Source: Apostichopus japonicus
Taxonomy: Eukaryota; Echinodermata; Holothuroidea; Aspidochirotida; Stichopodidae
Length of the DNA stretch: 64,000 nt
Assembly: GCF_037975245.1 (NCBI RefSeq)
Contig: NC_092566.1
Location: 16,657,001-16,721,000, forward strand
Reading direction: 5' to 3'
In this document: one piece after another, positions 10,720-22,300 of the stretch
How the letters are laid out: each line of letters begins with the position of its first letter
Numbering within the stretch: position 1 is the stretch's first letter
Translations under genes and position numbers: made by a program
Notes under the pieces: generated by a model
What the model saw: only the letters and a program-made list of their open reading frames with translations
Told to the model about the DNA's origin: nothing
The model's database searches: none

Positions 10720-13581
10720 AATTTATATTGGAGACTGCTAATGTACGCTCAGCTCGAAATAAAACTTCTTTAATCGTTGATCATATTATTCATTCTGGCA
10801 CTGACTTATGCTGTTTAACTGAAACTTGGCTTAAGTCAAGTGATACTGTTTCCGAAGCTGCCTTAGCGCCTGAGGGTTATAATTACCTTGGAGTTCCTCG
10901 ACCGCAGGATAGAATTGGTGGTGGGACTGGTTTAATTGTTCGAGCCTCAATTAAGACCAATCTCTTGCATTTTGATGAAAAGTCGTCTTTTGAATATTCT
11001 GAATGGCTGGTTGCTATTGACAATCTCAGAGTTCGTTTAATAATAATCTACCGTCCTCCATATTCCGAAGCCCATCCGGTCACCACTTCAACTTTTTTTC
11101 CGAGAATTCAGTGACCTCCTTGAAAACTGTGTGCTTTGTCCTGGAAAACGTATTCTTATTGGCGATTTTAATATTCATGTGGATGATCACACTAGTACTG
11201 ATGCGACTAAATTTACTGATATTATGAATACGTTTAGTCTCCAGCAACATGTCTCCATTCCAACTCACGACTCCGGACACACGCTTGATTTAATCATCAC
11301 ACGATCCACTAACGATATCGTGTTATCATCTCCACAAGCTGCTTTAAAAGTGTCTGATCATTGGTCAATTAGATGTTATCTTGACCTTCCTATTACCAAA
11401 CATTCAACCAAAGAAAATAAATACCGGAAATATCGAAGTATTCATATTGATCAATTTTGTACAGATATTTTGCAATCCTCATTATGCACAACTGAATGGC
11501 TTGATTTAGAGAGTTTAATTGAATGCTATGATCGTACTTTAACATCTGTCCTTGATATCCACGCACCAGTTCTGACCAGAGTAATTACCGTTAGGCCAAC
11601 AGTACCTTGGTTCTCCGATCATTTGAAAATATTACGCTCCGCTTGTCGAAAGGCTGAGAGAGTCTTCCGCAAATCTGGTCTTGAAACTCACAGACGGGTC
11701 CATCGCTCTTTGCGGAATGAGTATTCATTCCATCTGGACTATGCTAAAAAGTCCTTTTATACATCAACCATCCGGGACTGTGAAGGCGACCCAGGAAACT
11801 TTTTACTGTTGTAAAGTCATTGTGTAATAAAAAGCAAGTTGTTTCTTATCCGCCACACCAGAATACTATAGAACTTGTTAATGACTTCGGACAATTTTTT
11901 ATATCTAAAATTGATAAAATTAATGCAAGCATTGATTCCATTGCTACTGGTCCTTTTGAACCTTATGTTCGACAGCATTTCCAATCGAAGTTGACTGGGT
12001 TCAAGCCACTTTCTAAAGATGAAGTTCGCACAATTATCAAATCCTCCAATACGGCTACCTGCAATCTTGACCCTATACCCACTTGGTTACTTAGAAAGTG
12101 TCTTGACCCCCTTTTGCCTGTATTGACTACCATGATAAATCTTTCACTTAAAGATGGTAATGTTCCTGACAAATGGAAGATTGCTACCGTTACTCCATTG
12201 TTAAAGAAAGCAGGTTTGGACCCTATCTATTCTAATTATAGACCAATAAGTAATTTGAGCTATGTTTCCAAGTTAGTTGAACGAGCTGTAGTTAATGAGT
12301 CTCACATTGTTCATTACATGCTCCTTTTCCTGATTGCCAATCTGCGTACAGGCAAAATCAGTCTACAGAAACTGCACTTATGAAAATACATAGTGATATA
12401 TTGATGAATATGGACAACCAACAATGCACTCTTTTAATCCTGTTGGATTTGAGTGCAGCGTTCGATACTGTTAACCATGATATTCTTATGAACATATTGC
12501 GTACCCAATTTGGTATTGTTAATAATGCACAAAAATGGATTGGTAATTATCTGTCTTTCAGAAAACAGCATGTATCTATAGAAAATATCTCATCGAAAAA
12601 TTTTTCTTTGAATTGTGGTGTACCACAGGGCAGCTGTCTCGGTCCTGTTCTTTTTCTTTGTTATGTTTCTCAGTTGTTTACCATTGTCTCTAAACACCTT
12701 CCTAACGCACATAGTTATGCTGATGATACACAGTTATATTTATCTTTTAATGCTTGTTCTCTGTTATCTGAGGAACGGACTGTTCTGGCAATGCAATCAC
12801 TTATATTCGAAATAGGACATTGGATTATCAGCAATAGGCTATTGATCAATGATTCTAAGACTGAGTTTCTTTTAATTGGGACTCGCCAACAAGTTGCTAA
12901 GACTCGGGTTCAGATGATAAAAGTAGGTAACGTGGATATTAAGCCTTGTGATAGTGCAAAAAATCTTGGGGTTTATCTTGACAGCAACATGTCAATGGAC
13001 ATTCATATATTGGAAAAGTTTGCTCAAGGGCATACCATGGACTCTATAATATTCGTCAGATCAGAAAATTCCTGGATGAGGACTGTACTAAAAGTCTTAT
13101 TAATGCTTTTGTAATTAGTCACATCGACTACTGTAATGCACTCTTGATTGGTTTACCTGATTATAAGCTTCGTAGAGTTCAAATGGTACTTAATGGAGCG
13201 GCTCGTTTGATTTACGCTCTTCCTAAATTTTGTCACATTACTTTTACTTTACAATCTCTTCATTGGTTACCTGTACAGCAACGCATTGAATTTAAACTAA
13301 TCTTGCAAGTATTTAAATGTTTAAAAGGTCTTGCACCTAAGTATTTATGTGATATGATCTCGGTGAAGTCTAGTTGTTACTCATTGCGCTCACATTCTCG
13401 AATCACACTGCATGTTCCTTGTATCAATCATAATACATTAGGCAATAGGGCTTTTGCCTACAAAGGACCTCGGTTGTGGAATTCACTTCCGGTGGAATTG
13501 ATGCGTATCGACTCCTTGACCCTGGATGCTTTCAAGATAAAGTTAAAAACATATCTGTTTAAGCTTGCTTATTCTGATTGA
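10720..13581 (+). pseudogene. LINE ORF2 (endonuclease and reverse transcriptase), broken
   Basis: Five consecutive open blocks in shifting frames (to 11114, 11131-11814, 11820-12383, 12380-13114, 13144-13581). The first two carry an AP-like endonuclease: NVRSARNK, LTETWL, IGDFNIH and SDHW. The RT part shows LDLSAAFDTVNHD, GVPQGSCLGPVLF and the catalytic YADD box. The last block has the family's C-terminal HWLPVQQRI and KCLKGLAPKYL motifs and ends KTYLFKLAYSD. Breaks near 11115-11130, 11815, 12380 and 13115-13143 make the copy inactive. Confidence 0.9.
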
Positions 13582-13697
13582 CCCGACTGGTTGGCTTTTT
13601 CCCTGTTAAGCGCTTTGAATGTTTTGTACAAAATTAGCGCTATATAAATGCATTTATTATTATTATTATTATATATATATATATGTTTATATATAGA

Positions 13698-14624
13698 TGT
13701 TATGCATCGACCGATTTGCGCAATCGATCGATAGCGCTGCGCTATCTATGGATCCGTTGTTTGCGCAAGCATCGGTAGATCGCGCTGCGCTATCAATCGA
13801 TAGTTCGTGGGTCGTGTAGGATGAGATTTAAAGGGGAACTGCAGGCCTCGTCTACGTGAATACCCTTGACGTAGACTGAGTTCGTCTACGTGAATACCCT
13901 TTACGAACACGTTTTCAGCATTGACAACTCGCAGGAACTTGGCGCTTCCCTCAAGGCCAGGAAGGTCGACAATCTGAAAATTCCGTGTTTGACCCAATGT
14001 CGGAAGTGCGAGTCCACCTTGATGCTTGGATGAAGAAGATGAGATTTTATGGCATCGTACTTCTCCGCGCTGATGACTGGGCTCTTTGTTGAAGCAGCTT
14101 GGTGGTCGACTGTCTCCTGCATTAGTTTTCGAAAAGCTGGCTCTTTTTTCCATTTTACGAATATCGTCACTATATATCAGTACTATATGAGGTCGATAGT
14201 CACTGTTGGCCCAATCACATCAGTAATTTAGCAGATTTCTTAGAACCAAGGCCCGAAGTGATATGATACAACCTGATATATATGCCTGATTCAGCAATGG
14301 ATTGAGGATATCTCCATGATACAACCAATTTATTGGAACTCATTGTATCACTATCAATTGATAAAATTTTATTGAATTTATCATAAATATTTACATAGAA
14401 AATGATAATTAAACGGGCAATTTTTAGAAAAATCGGTGACGTGTCCATTAAACAGCACTTGGCGTTATCCTGAAGTTTAAGAAAAAACATTGTCATTATC
14501 AAAACTAGACATACAATCCGTCGATCTGCCTGCGCCATCGATCGATACCTGCGCGATCTACCGATGCTTGCGCTAACGACGGATCCATAGATAGCGCAGC
14601 GCTATCGATCGATGGCGCATAACA
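13698..14624 (-). mobile_element. Ginger-like DNA transposon, non-autonomous remnant
   Basis: 927-bp element with long imperfect terminal inverted repeats (about 115 bp; left 13698-13812, right 14515-14624) starting TGTTATGC and ending GCATAACA. A perfect 4-bp duplication TAGA flanks it (13694-13697 and 14625-14628). TGT ends plus a 4-bp duplication fit the integrase-related Ginger group. The repeats contain many ATCGATCGAT and GCGCTGCGCTATC palindromes. The interior keeps a broken coding relic on the minus strand (13860-14170). It inserted between TA-rich microsatellites. Confidence 0.8.
13860..14170 (-). pseudogene. Relic of Ginger/KRBA2-type integrase N-terminal region
   Basis: Minus-strand reading gives a block with SAEKYDAIKSHLLHP and HFRHWVKH, then after a frameshift near 13990 NFQIVDLPGLEG and FLRVVNAENVF. 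This order resembles the region ahead of the zinc finger and catalytic core in Ginger transposases and their domesticated relatives (KRBA2-like). The catalytic core is absent. The family assignment is from memory of motif order. Confidence 0.55.
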
Positions 14625-14628
14625 TAGA

Positions 14629-14632
<4 letters not shown>

Positions 14633-14710
<78 letters not shown>
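14633..14710. repeat. (TA)n microsatellite
   Basis: About 75 bp of nearly pure TA immediately right of the Ginger-like element. A shorter TA tract at 13672-13692 lies on its left side, so the element probably split one TA tract or inserted beside it. Confidence 0.95.
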
Positions 14711-14712
<2 letters not shown>

Positions 14713-14771
14713 CATTCATAGGAAGGAATATGTGGTAAATTCATTTATCTTCCTTCGTGACGTTTTGAAAT

Positions 14772-15053
14772 ATATATAGGGTATCTTAAAGTGGATACTT
14801 TATGTAGCAAGCGTGAACTGTAAGCAAAACAAGTGAACTGCTAGAGTACGCACCAATCCAAAAACATTGCCTGTTCTGTTTTATTTATTTGAGGTTGCTC
14901 TTAAGATTTTCAAGTGGATGCATAAGAATATATGCACTCATATTCACTGGTATTCTGATAAAGCTTTGCAACCCTGTAAGTAACATATCATAGACAGTCC
15001 ATGGCCACCGCAGACAAAAGCAAACTGAAGGCAAACACAACATATTTGTCGAT
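14772..15053 (+). repeat. 281-bp direct repeat, left copy
   Basis: Runs from ATATAGGGTATCTTAAAG to ATATTTGTCGAT and matches 15783-16065 with only a few substitutions. The two copies bracket a LINE fragment exactly: the A-rich 3' end of the LINE abuts the right edge of this copy. Confidence 0.9.
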
Positions 15054-15782
15054 TTTTTTTGGCCACTGTATTTATTTACAATACCGTAACACATAATACA
15101 AAAGAATCAGCAAAAAGACTTACATAAGAAGCTTACATAAAGAAATCATAGAAGTCGTTAAGGTTACACAAATTGTTGTTTTGCTTAGAAATGAAATAGT
15201 GCAGGTCAAGTTGAAAGCGAAACTTAAAATAAAATTCGTGCACATGTGGGATTTTGTTATCCAACCTACAAGTATAAATGTACTTTTTAGCATGCAAAAT
15301 TAAAAAGTTCACAGGATTATCTATATCACCAAAATCACCAAAACAAATGTTGGTCAAATTAAAAGAATAATTAGTTTTAATGCAATTTGAATTCACTGCC
15401 TCCCAGAATCGCTCAACGTGACTACAATTATAAACAAATGTATAAGCGTTTCATCAGCATTCTTGCAAAATGAACAAAGTGGAGAATTAACCATTTTCAT
15501 TTTATAAAGCAAGCTATTTATGCCTAAAATACGATGAAGAAAACGCAATTGTAAATATGATACTTTGGGGTCATTCACAGCCGTATAAGGCAGCCTAAAA
15601 ATCTTATTCCAAACTATTTTCACTGGATAATTCATAGCTTGCCACTTCATAATAGACGACGGGGCGTGCAGAGACCGGTAATTAGCTTATTATAAACATT
15701 TTTGGTTATTTTATGTGTGCGCATGCACATATTAAAGTTATTTTCACTCATTGGGAGCAAAACAGAATCATGGTACCCATGG
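15054..15782 (-). mobile_element. Tx1/L1-like LINE 3' fragment
   Basis: On the minus strand the translation contains QLRFLHRILGINS, CSFCKNADETLIHLF (zinc-binding motif of the RT C-terminal domain) and, after a frameshift near 15400, the end of ORF2 with stop at 15133. The 3' end at 15053-15060 is a short A run. The fragment is severely 5' truncated. It sits exactly between 281-bp direct repeats. Confidence 0.7.
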
Positions 15783-16065
15783 TATATATAGGGTATCTTA
15801 AAGTGGATACTTTATGTAGCAAGCGTGAACTGTAAGCAAAACAAGTGAACTGCTAGAGTACGCACCAGTCCAAAACCATTGCCTGTTCTGTTTTCTTTAT
15901 TTGAGGTTGCTCTTAAGATTTTCAAGTGGATGCATAAGAATATATGCACTCATATTCACTGGTATTCTGATAAAGCTTTGCAACCCTGTATGTAAAATAT
16001 CATAGACAGTCCATGGCCACCGCAGACAAAAGCAAACTGAAGGCAAACACAACATATTTGTCGAT
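15783..16065 (+). repeat. 281-bp direct repeat, right copy
   Basis: Second copy of 14772-15053. Small differences (for example AATCCAAAAACATT against AGTCCAAAACCATT) show that it is not an exact recent copy. The sequence beyond 16065 differs from that beyond 15053. Confidence 0.9.
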
Positions 16066-16883
16066 ATTGATATATCATGTATGATGCGCACCTCCTTTTT
16101 CTAAGCTCCCGATTGGTGCAAAATGCGACACACGATTATAAGTAAGTTCTTTTTGCTAAAGTTTCGCTTCGCTTATTTAAGTTTTCTTTTACAGACAAGA
16201 AAATAAATGTACATCTGAACTGTTCTTTTAAGTACACTAGCAGAGTCAACAAATATCAGGTGTCAAGTTTGGATTTTGAAACCAATGACAATTGCACTCG
16301 ATTGACGTCTCTGTTTTGATAACAATGTCTTTTATACAAGAACATGACAATTATTTAATTCGACATTTAATCAAAACAGAAATGACTATTGTTATAAAAT
16401 ACTGCATGGACGTTTATCAAAATATGCTCAACATTGTGTTCCTGGTCGTAAATAATTGAGTCACAAAATATATAAACGACACAGTTGTCTCATCTGAATT
16501 ATAAAGTAAACATGACCTACCAAAGGTCGTGATGTCAATGTACAAATTCATTATCCTTATTTTACGCATCCATGGTATACATTAATAGCACTACACATAT
16601 TTAAACAATATTTTTGGCATTTAAATTTCAAAAACAAAAAAAATCATACCAGTAATTATATTTGCATTATAAGAGCATGCAATAAGACTTACAACTGGTC
16701 TTTCTGCTGTAACCTTCTTATTGACCACTCTTACTTGCACAAAGTTCAGAATTAAATGTAATCTCATTCCTTACCTCTGACTCTAATTATCTCTACTTTT
16801 CATTTTGGTCGACTTAATTTATTACATAAACATGCCTCAAAATATGCGGAGTTTGAAACCTGCTTCCCCACTACCTGTCGTAC
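16066..16883. other. No gene seen
   Basis: AT-rich DNA between the LINE fragment and the tandem gene array. No open frame, RNA gene or transposon end was recognised. Confidence 0.4.
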
Positions 16884-16958
16884 CTGCTAAACTGCTATAC
16901 TCCGGTTGGATTGAACTGTCATCGTCGGTTGTCTGATCTGTTATCGGTACAGTTGATT
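16884..16958 (-). CDS. Candidate Ser/Thr-rich linker exon downstream of the array
   Basis: 75-nt minus-strand segment bounded by a good acceptor (TCATGATTGCAG) and donor (GCAG|GTACGA), open in phase 1-1 and encoding an acidic, Thr/Ser-rich stretch (TVPITDQTTDDDSSIQ). The phase is the same as that of the LDLa exons in the neighbouring array, so it could be joined to the unit-1 LDLa exon. No further downstream exons were found, so this is a candidate only. Confidence 0.35.
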
Positions 16959-17869
16959 CTGCAATCATGATGAAATAAAGTAAGTTTCACAACCTTAATC
17001 ACATTTAAAAGCAACAAATAGGAAATTATATTCTGGCTGCTTGTTAAGGAGTAGGAACGTTCGTTCCTTGCGCTTGCTTTCATATAGTAGAGTCTGTTCA
17101 CGTGGAAATTCTGTTTACACACGAGACGCATAAAACTATAACTCATATTTATTTATTTATTTATTCCAAGATTGGCGTCAATTCATCACCGCAGTTTCTG
17201 CAGTGTATACGCAAGATAATAAACTACACTACATTGGTATGGAAGTTCTAAGAGCCAATTCAGTTGATTTTTTTTTAGTATTTTATGATCATTTTTTCTT
17301 CTTCAAATTTAGCCAAAAATTCAAAAGAGCGAGCCTTTTTGTCCGTCCGATACATCGTGTAACTTGTCAACTTGCCAAAGCCGAAACATGAAAATGAGCA
17401 CAAATAACTGAGCAACAAAGCATACAAGAAATAACGGTGTGAAACCAATGAAATATAAACTCAACAAACAAACACAAGAAACGAAGAAGCTAAATACGTT
17501 TAAAGAAACTTGTACAATTATATTGGTTAAATATATAGACACATGCCTCTGTTAAGGTCTACCAAATGTGAATTAGTCTTAAGAACTCTATTGGGCTCGA
17601 GCTGTTTACGGTTCTACATATTAAGAAAAGCTTTGTAACACCAAAGTGAGTTTTAAGTTATCAAACAGATGAAGAGGATGGTTCTGAAAATTAAAACTGC
17701 ATGGGACATTTTTAGGTGTACTTTTGTTTATGGTTATTGAAACGTAAGCGAAATTTGGAGTCTGATTCAACAACATGTATGCCATAATCACAAACGTTAC
17801 AGTGAGATGTGTATATGACATTTTCACAATCACTTTGGCGGCGTTTCGGGAAATTTAACATTACGGATA

Positions 17870-17875
17870 TTTATT
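17870..17875 (-). terminator. Candidate poly(A) signal of array gene 1
   Basis: AATAAA on the minus strand about 120 bases after the stop codon of array gene 1. The surrounding sequence CCAAAATAAATATCC is conserved in all four units, supporting exon 3 as the terminal exon. Confidence 0.5.
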
Positions 17876-17994
17876 TTGGCTCCAACCGTAATATACTTAC
17901 ACACTTGACAACTTAACAACCGATATCACCTTTGCGAGACAGATGGAGAGACGAAAAGTGTGAAGAATACCAGCAACCGCTTGAGAAGATGTGA

Positions 17995-19194
17995 TTAGCG
18001 CAATGCAGGAATAAGGGTCGTTATCATACTAAAGAGAGTATGGATCATCTTTGAGATATTATTACAAAGTAAAATATCAAAAGAATGTATACGTAACATT
18101 TCCTCACAAGCGATTACCCCGTTGGCGAGAGGGGTTTTGGTGTAAAAAGATGTAACAACCATAGAAACCAATACAACTTCACTTGGGACGCCGGTAGTGA
18201 GATTATTGATAACTCTTAGACATGTGTCGTATCCTGTAAAAGGTCTAGCGATGTTATGCAGTAGGGGATTGACACATTCTAGAGAGATGCATTTACCTTT
18301 GGTATTAACTAAAACTCGGTCTTTTTAACCAGTATACGTTCACAAGTCTCTGTAACCGTACTTAACTTCTTTATTGCGATTTTATGGTTGTATGTTTAAT
18401 AATTCACCGTATTGGAAGTGTTGTATCTTGTTTATAAGTTTTAAATATCTTACCACAATTTTCTTCGTCTTCGCCGTTAACACAGTCGGCCACGCCGTCA
18501 CATCGGAATAATTGTGGAAGATTGATATTTTCGTCACAACGAAAATAAGCCATCGTCCGACATGGCAGACCTTGTAAAAATAACAATATTGACACCTTTG
18601 GGTATAATCATTCCATAAATAAATCTAACGTTCTATGTAATTCTAAGTACTCAGCAAATGATTGACAAAGCATACTTGTAAAATATGTTATAATTTTTCC
18701 TATATTATACTTTAAATAAATGGACCCAAACACATATGGCGTAATGCGCATTAGGTAGGCTATACTGCCTAAAAATAAGATTAAATAAATTCAAATTTCA
18801 TCTTGAAAACTATAATTTAGAAATATTAACGATGATATATTGTATCTTCGGTGTCATTCTATCCTGAAAGAAACTGATTGTATACTGTTGAGAAAAGAAG
18901 ATAACTTTTGCAATATAACGTATTACAAAAGGCTTGATATCTCTCACATGTGGACATTTCTTTATTATTAATATTATAACCAATACGTCGACAAATTTAT
19001 TGACCACTAACCTGTGGGGCCGTGCGGGTGCCTTATTTAGGAAAAGCGTTTAAAGAGGAAACATGATCGTGACAAGGAACAAAGTTATAAGTGATACAAT
19101 TAAAGCAAAATCAGGAGTAATTACCTAACCCAAACGGTAACAAACAGATGCAAATGGACAGCAGAAACAAACGTAATGGAATCTGCGTTCCCAT
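17995..19194 (-). CDS. Secreted degenerate-LDLa protein, array gene 1
   Basis: Exons 19194-19125, 18570-18454 and 18233-17995 (minus) with GT/AG ends, phases 1 and 1, total 426 nt (141 residues). Exon 1 is a signal peptide (MGTQIPLRLFLLS, cleavage near LPFGLG). Exon 2 is an LDL-receptor class A-like module ending RCDGVADCVNGEDEENC, with the Ca-binding acidic residues but lacking the third cysteine; unlike its neighbours it keeps the first (LPC). Exon 3 begins GYDTCLRVINNLTTGVPSEV, resembling the first strands of a Cys-loop receptor ligand-binding domain, then a novel helical tail with stop at 17995. It contains an N-glycosylation sequon (NLT). Function unknown; an extracellular recognition role is inference. 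Confidence 0.72.
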
Positions 19195-20150
19195 ATTGTT
19201 CTTCCTTTTCAAAGCGATAGAAAACGTTTCCAATGATATAGTAGTATGTTCCTCTTTGTTTCAATTCACTTAGCTGGTATGGTTAAAACTATAACTCTTA
19301 TTTATTTATTTATTCCAAGATTGGCGTCAATTCATCACCGCAGTTTCTGCAGTGTAAACGCAAGTTAATAAACTACACTACATTGGTATGGAAGTTCTAA
19401 GAGCCAATTCAGTTGATTTTTTTTAGTATTTTATGATCATTTTTTCTTCTTAAAATTTAGCCAAAAATGCAAAAGAGCGAGCCTTTTTGTCCGTCCGATA
19501 CATCGTGTAACTTGTCAACTTGCCAAAGCCGAAACATGAAATGAGCACAAATAACTGAACAACAAAGTATACAAGAAATAACGATGTGAAACCAATGAAA
19601 TATAAATTCAACAATCAAACACAAGAAACAAAGAAGCTAAATACGTTTAAAGAAACTTGTACAATTATAATGGTTAAATATATAGACACATGCCTCTGTT
19701 AAGGTCTACCAAATGTGAATTAGTCTTAAGAATTCTATTGGGCTCGAGCTGTTTAAGTTTTTGTCCATATTAAGAAAAACTTTGTTAAACCAAAGTGAGT
19801 TTTATGTTATTGAACAGATCAAGAGAGTGGTCCTTAAAATTCAAACTTCATGGGGACACTTTTAGGTGTATTTTGTTTGTTTGTTATGGTTATTGAAACG
19901 TAAGCGAAATTTGGAGTCTGATTCAACAACATGTATGCCATAATCACAAACGTTACAGTGAGATGTGTATATGACATTTTCAGAATCACTTTGGCGGCGT
20001 TTCGGGAAATTTAACATTACGGATATTTATTTTGGCTCCAACCGTAATATACTTACACACTTGACAACTTAACAACCGATATCACCTTTGCGAGACAGAT
20101 GGAGAGACGAAAAGTGTGAAGAATACCAGCAACCGCTTGAGAAGATGTGG

Positions 20151-21351
20151 TTAACGCAATGCAGGAATAAGGGTCGTTATCATACTAAAGAGAGTATGGA
20201 TCATCTTTGAGATATTATTACAAAGTAAAATATCAAAAGAATGTATACGTAAAATTTCCTCACAAGCGATTACCCCGTTGGCGAGAGGGGTTTTGGTGTA
20301 AAAAGATGTAACAACCATAGAAACCAATACAACTTCACTTGGGACGCCGGTAGTGAGATTATTGATAACTCTTAGACATGTGTCGTATCCTGTAAAAGGG
20401 CTAGCGATGTTATGCAGTAGGGGATTAACACATTCTAGAGAGACGCATTTACCTTTGGTATTAACTGAAACCTCGGTCTTTTTAACCAGTATACGTTCAC
20501 AAGTCTCTGTAACCGTACTTAACTTCTTTATTGCGATTTTATTGTTGTATGTTTAATAATTCACCGTATTGGAAGTGTTGTATCTTGTTTATAAGTTTTA
20601 AATATCTTACCACAATTTTCTTCGTCTTCGCCGTTAACACAGTCGGCCGTGCCGTCACATCGGAATGATTGTGGAACAGTGATATTTTCGTCACAACGAA
20701 ATTGAGCCACCGTCGGATATGGCAGACCTTGTAAAAATAACAATATTGACACCTTTGGGTATAATCATTCCATAAATAAATCTAACGTTCGATGTAATTC
20801 TAAATACTCAGCAAATGATTGACAAAGCATATACTTGTAAAATATGTTATAATTTTTCCTACATTATACTTTAAATAAATGGACCCAAACACATATGGCG
20901 TAATGCGCATTAGGTAGGCTATACTGCCTAAAAATAACATTAAATAAATTCAAATTTCATCTTGAAAACTATTATTTAGAAATATTAACGATGATATATT
21001 GTATCTTCGGTGTCTTTCTATCCTGAAAGAAACTGATTGTATACTGTTGAGAAAAGAAGATAACTTTTGCAATATAACGTATTACAAAAGGCTTGATATC
21101 TCTCACATGTGGACATTTCTTTATTATTAATATTATAACCAATACGTCGACAAATTTATTGACCACTAACCTGTGGGGCCGTGCGGGTGCCTTATTTAGG
21201 AAAAGCGTTTACAGAGGAAACATGATCGTAACAAGGAACAAAGTTATAAGTGATACAATAAGCAAAATCAGGAGTAATTACCTAACCCAAACGGTAACAA
21301 ACTGGTGCAACTGGACAGCAGAAACAAACGTAATGGAATCTGCGTTCCCAT
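20151..21351 (-). CDS. Secreted degenerate-LDLa protein, array gene 2
   Basis: Exons 21351-21282, 20727-20611 and 20389-20151, 426 nt, 141 residues, intact. The signal peptide differs from gene 1 at several residues (SSCTSLLP). The LDLa exon differs from gene 1 at 8 codons (10 bases), every change altering the amino acid; the first cysteine is Tyr (LPYPTVAQFRC) and the third is absent, so the module lacks the C1-C3 disulfide. Exon 3 has Ile where units 1 and 4 have Met (CEEILRIH). Same strand and spacing as its neighbours, with its own conserved poly(A) signal. Confidence 0.72.
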
Positions 21352-22300
21352 ATTGTTCTTCCTTTTCAAAGCGATAGAAAACGTTTCCATTGATATAGTA
21401 GTATGTTCATCTTTGTTTCAATTCACTTAGCTGGTATGGTTAAAACTATAACTCTTATTTATTTATTTATTCCAAGATTGGCGTCAATTCATCACCGCAG
21501 TTTCTGCAGTGTAAACGGAAGTTAATAAACTACACTACATTGGTATGGAAGTTCTAAGAGCCAATTCAGTTGATTTTTTTTAGTATTTTATGATCATTTT
21601 TTCTTCTTAAAATTTAGCCAAAAATGCAAAAGAGCGAGCCTTTTTGTCCGTCCGATACATCGTGTAACTTGTCAACTTGCCAAAGCCGAAACATGAAATG
21701 AGCACAAATAACTGAGCAACAAAGCATACAAGAAATAACGATGTGAAACCAATGAAATATAAATTCAACAATCAAACACAAGAAACAAAGAAGCTAAATA
21801 CGTTTAAAGAAACTTGTACAATTATAATGGTTAAATATAAAGACCCATGCCTCTGTTAAGGTCTACCAAATGTGAATTAGTCTTAAGAATTCTATTGGGC
21901 TCGAGCTGTTTAAGTTTTTGTCCATATTAAGAAAAACTTTGTTATACCAAAGTGAGTTTTATGTTATTGAACAGATCAAGAAAGTGGTTCTAAAAATTAA
22001 AACTGCATGGGACATTTTTAGGTGTATTTTTGTTTATGGTTATTGAAACTTAAGCGAAATTTGGAGTCTGATTCAACAACATGTATGCCATAATCATAAA
22101 CGTTACAGTGAGATGTGTTTATGACATTTTCACAATCACTTTGGCGGCGTTTCGGGAAATTTAACATTACGGATATTTATTTTGGCTCCAACCGTAATAT
22201 ACTTACACACTTGACAACTTAACAACCGATATCACCCTTGCGAGACAGATAGAGAGACGAAAAGTGTGAAGAATACCAGCAACCGCTTGAGAAGATGTGG

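Larger units (their letters stand above)
9573..13672 (+). mobile_element. L2/CR1-like LINE (jockey group), inactivated
   Basis: A non-LTR retrotransposon on the plus strand with a nucleic-acid-binding ORF1 and an endonuclease/reverse-transcriptase ORF2. It ends in AGCGCTATATAAATGC followed by (ATT)n at about 13650-13672, a tail typical of invertebrate L2-like elements. Several frameshifts and stops break both frames. The left edge coincides with the point where homology to copy B ends. A partial Cys-x2-Cys finger at the start of ORF1 suggests the element is 5' truncated. Confidence 0.9.

Noticed and set aside
17621-17819. Signal-peptide-like minus-strand frame (MSYTHLTVTFVIMAYMLL) in units 1 and 4 of the array
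   Set aside because: Lies downstream of the stop and poly(A) signal, is stopped by TAA in unit 3 and altered by indels in unit 2, and has no splice support.
18994-19035. Tiny 20-nt exon (GCACCCGCACGGCCCCACAG) between array exons 1 and 2
   Set aside because: Has splice-like borders, but including it breaks the phase of the LDLa exon; direct joining of exon 1 to the LDLa exon keeps the frame in all four units.
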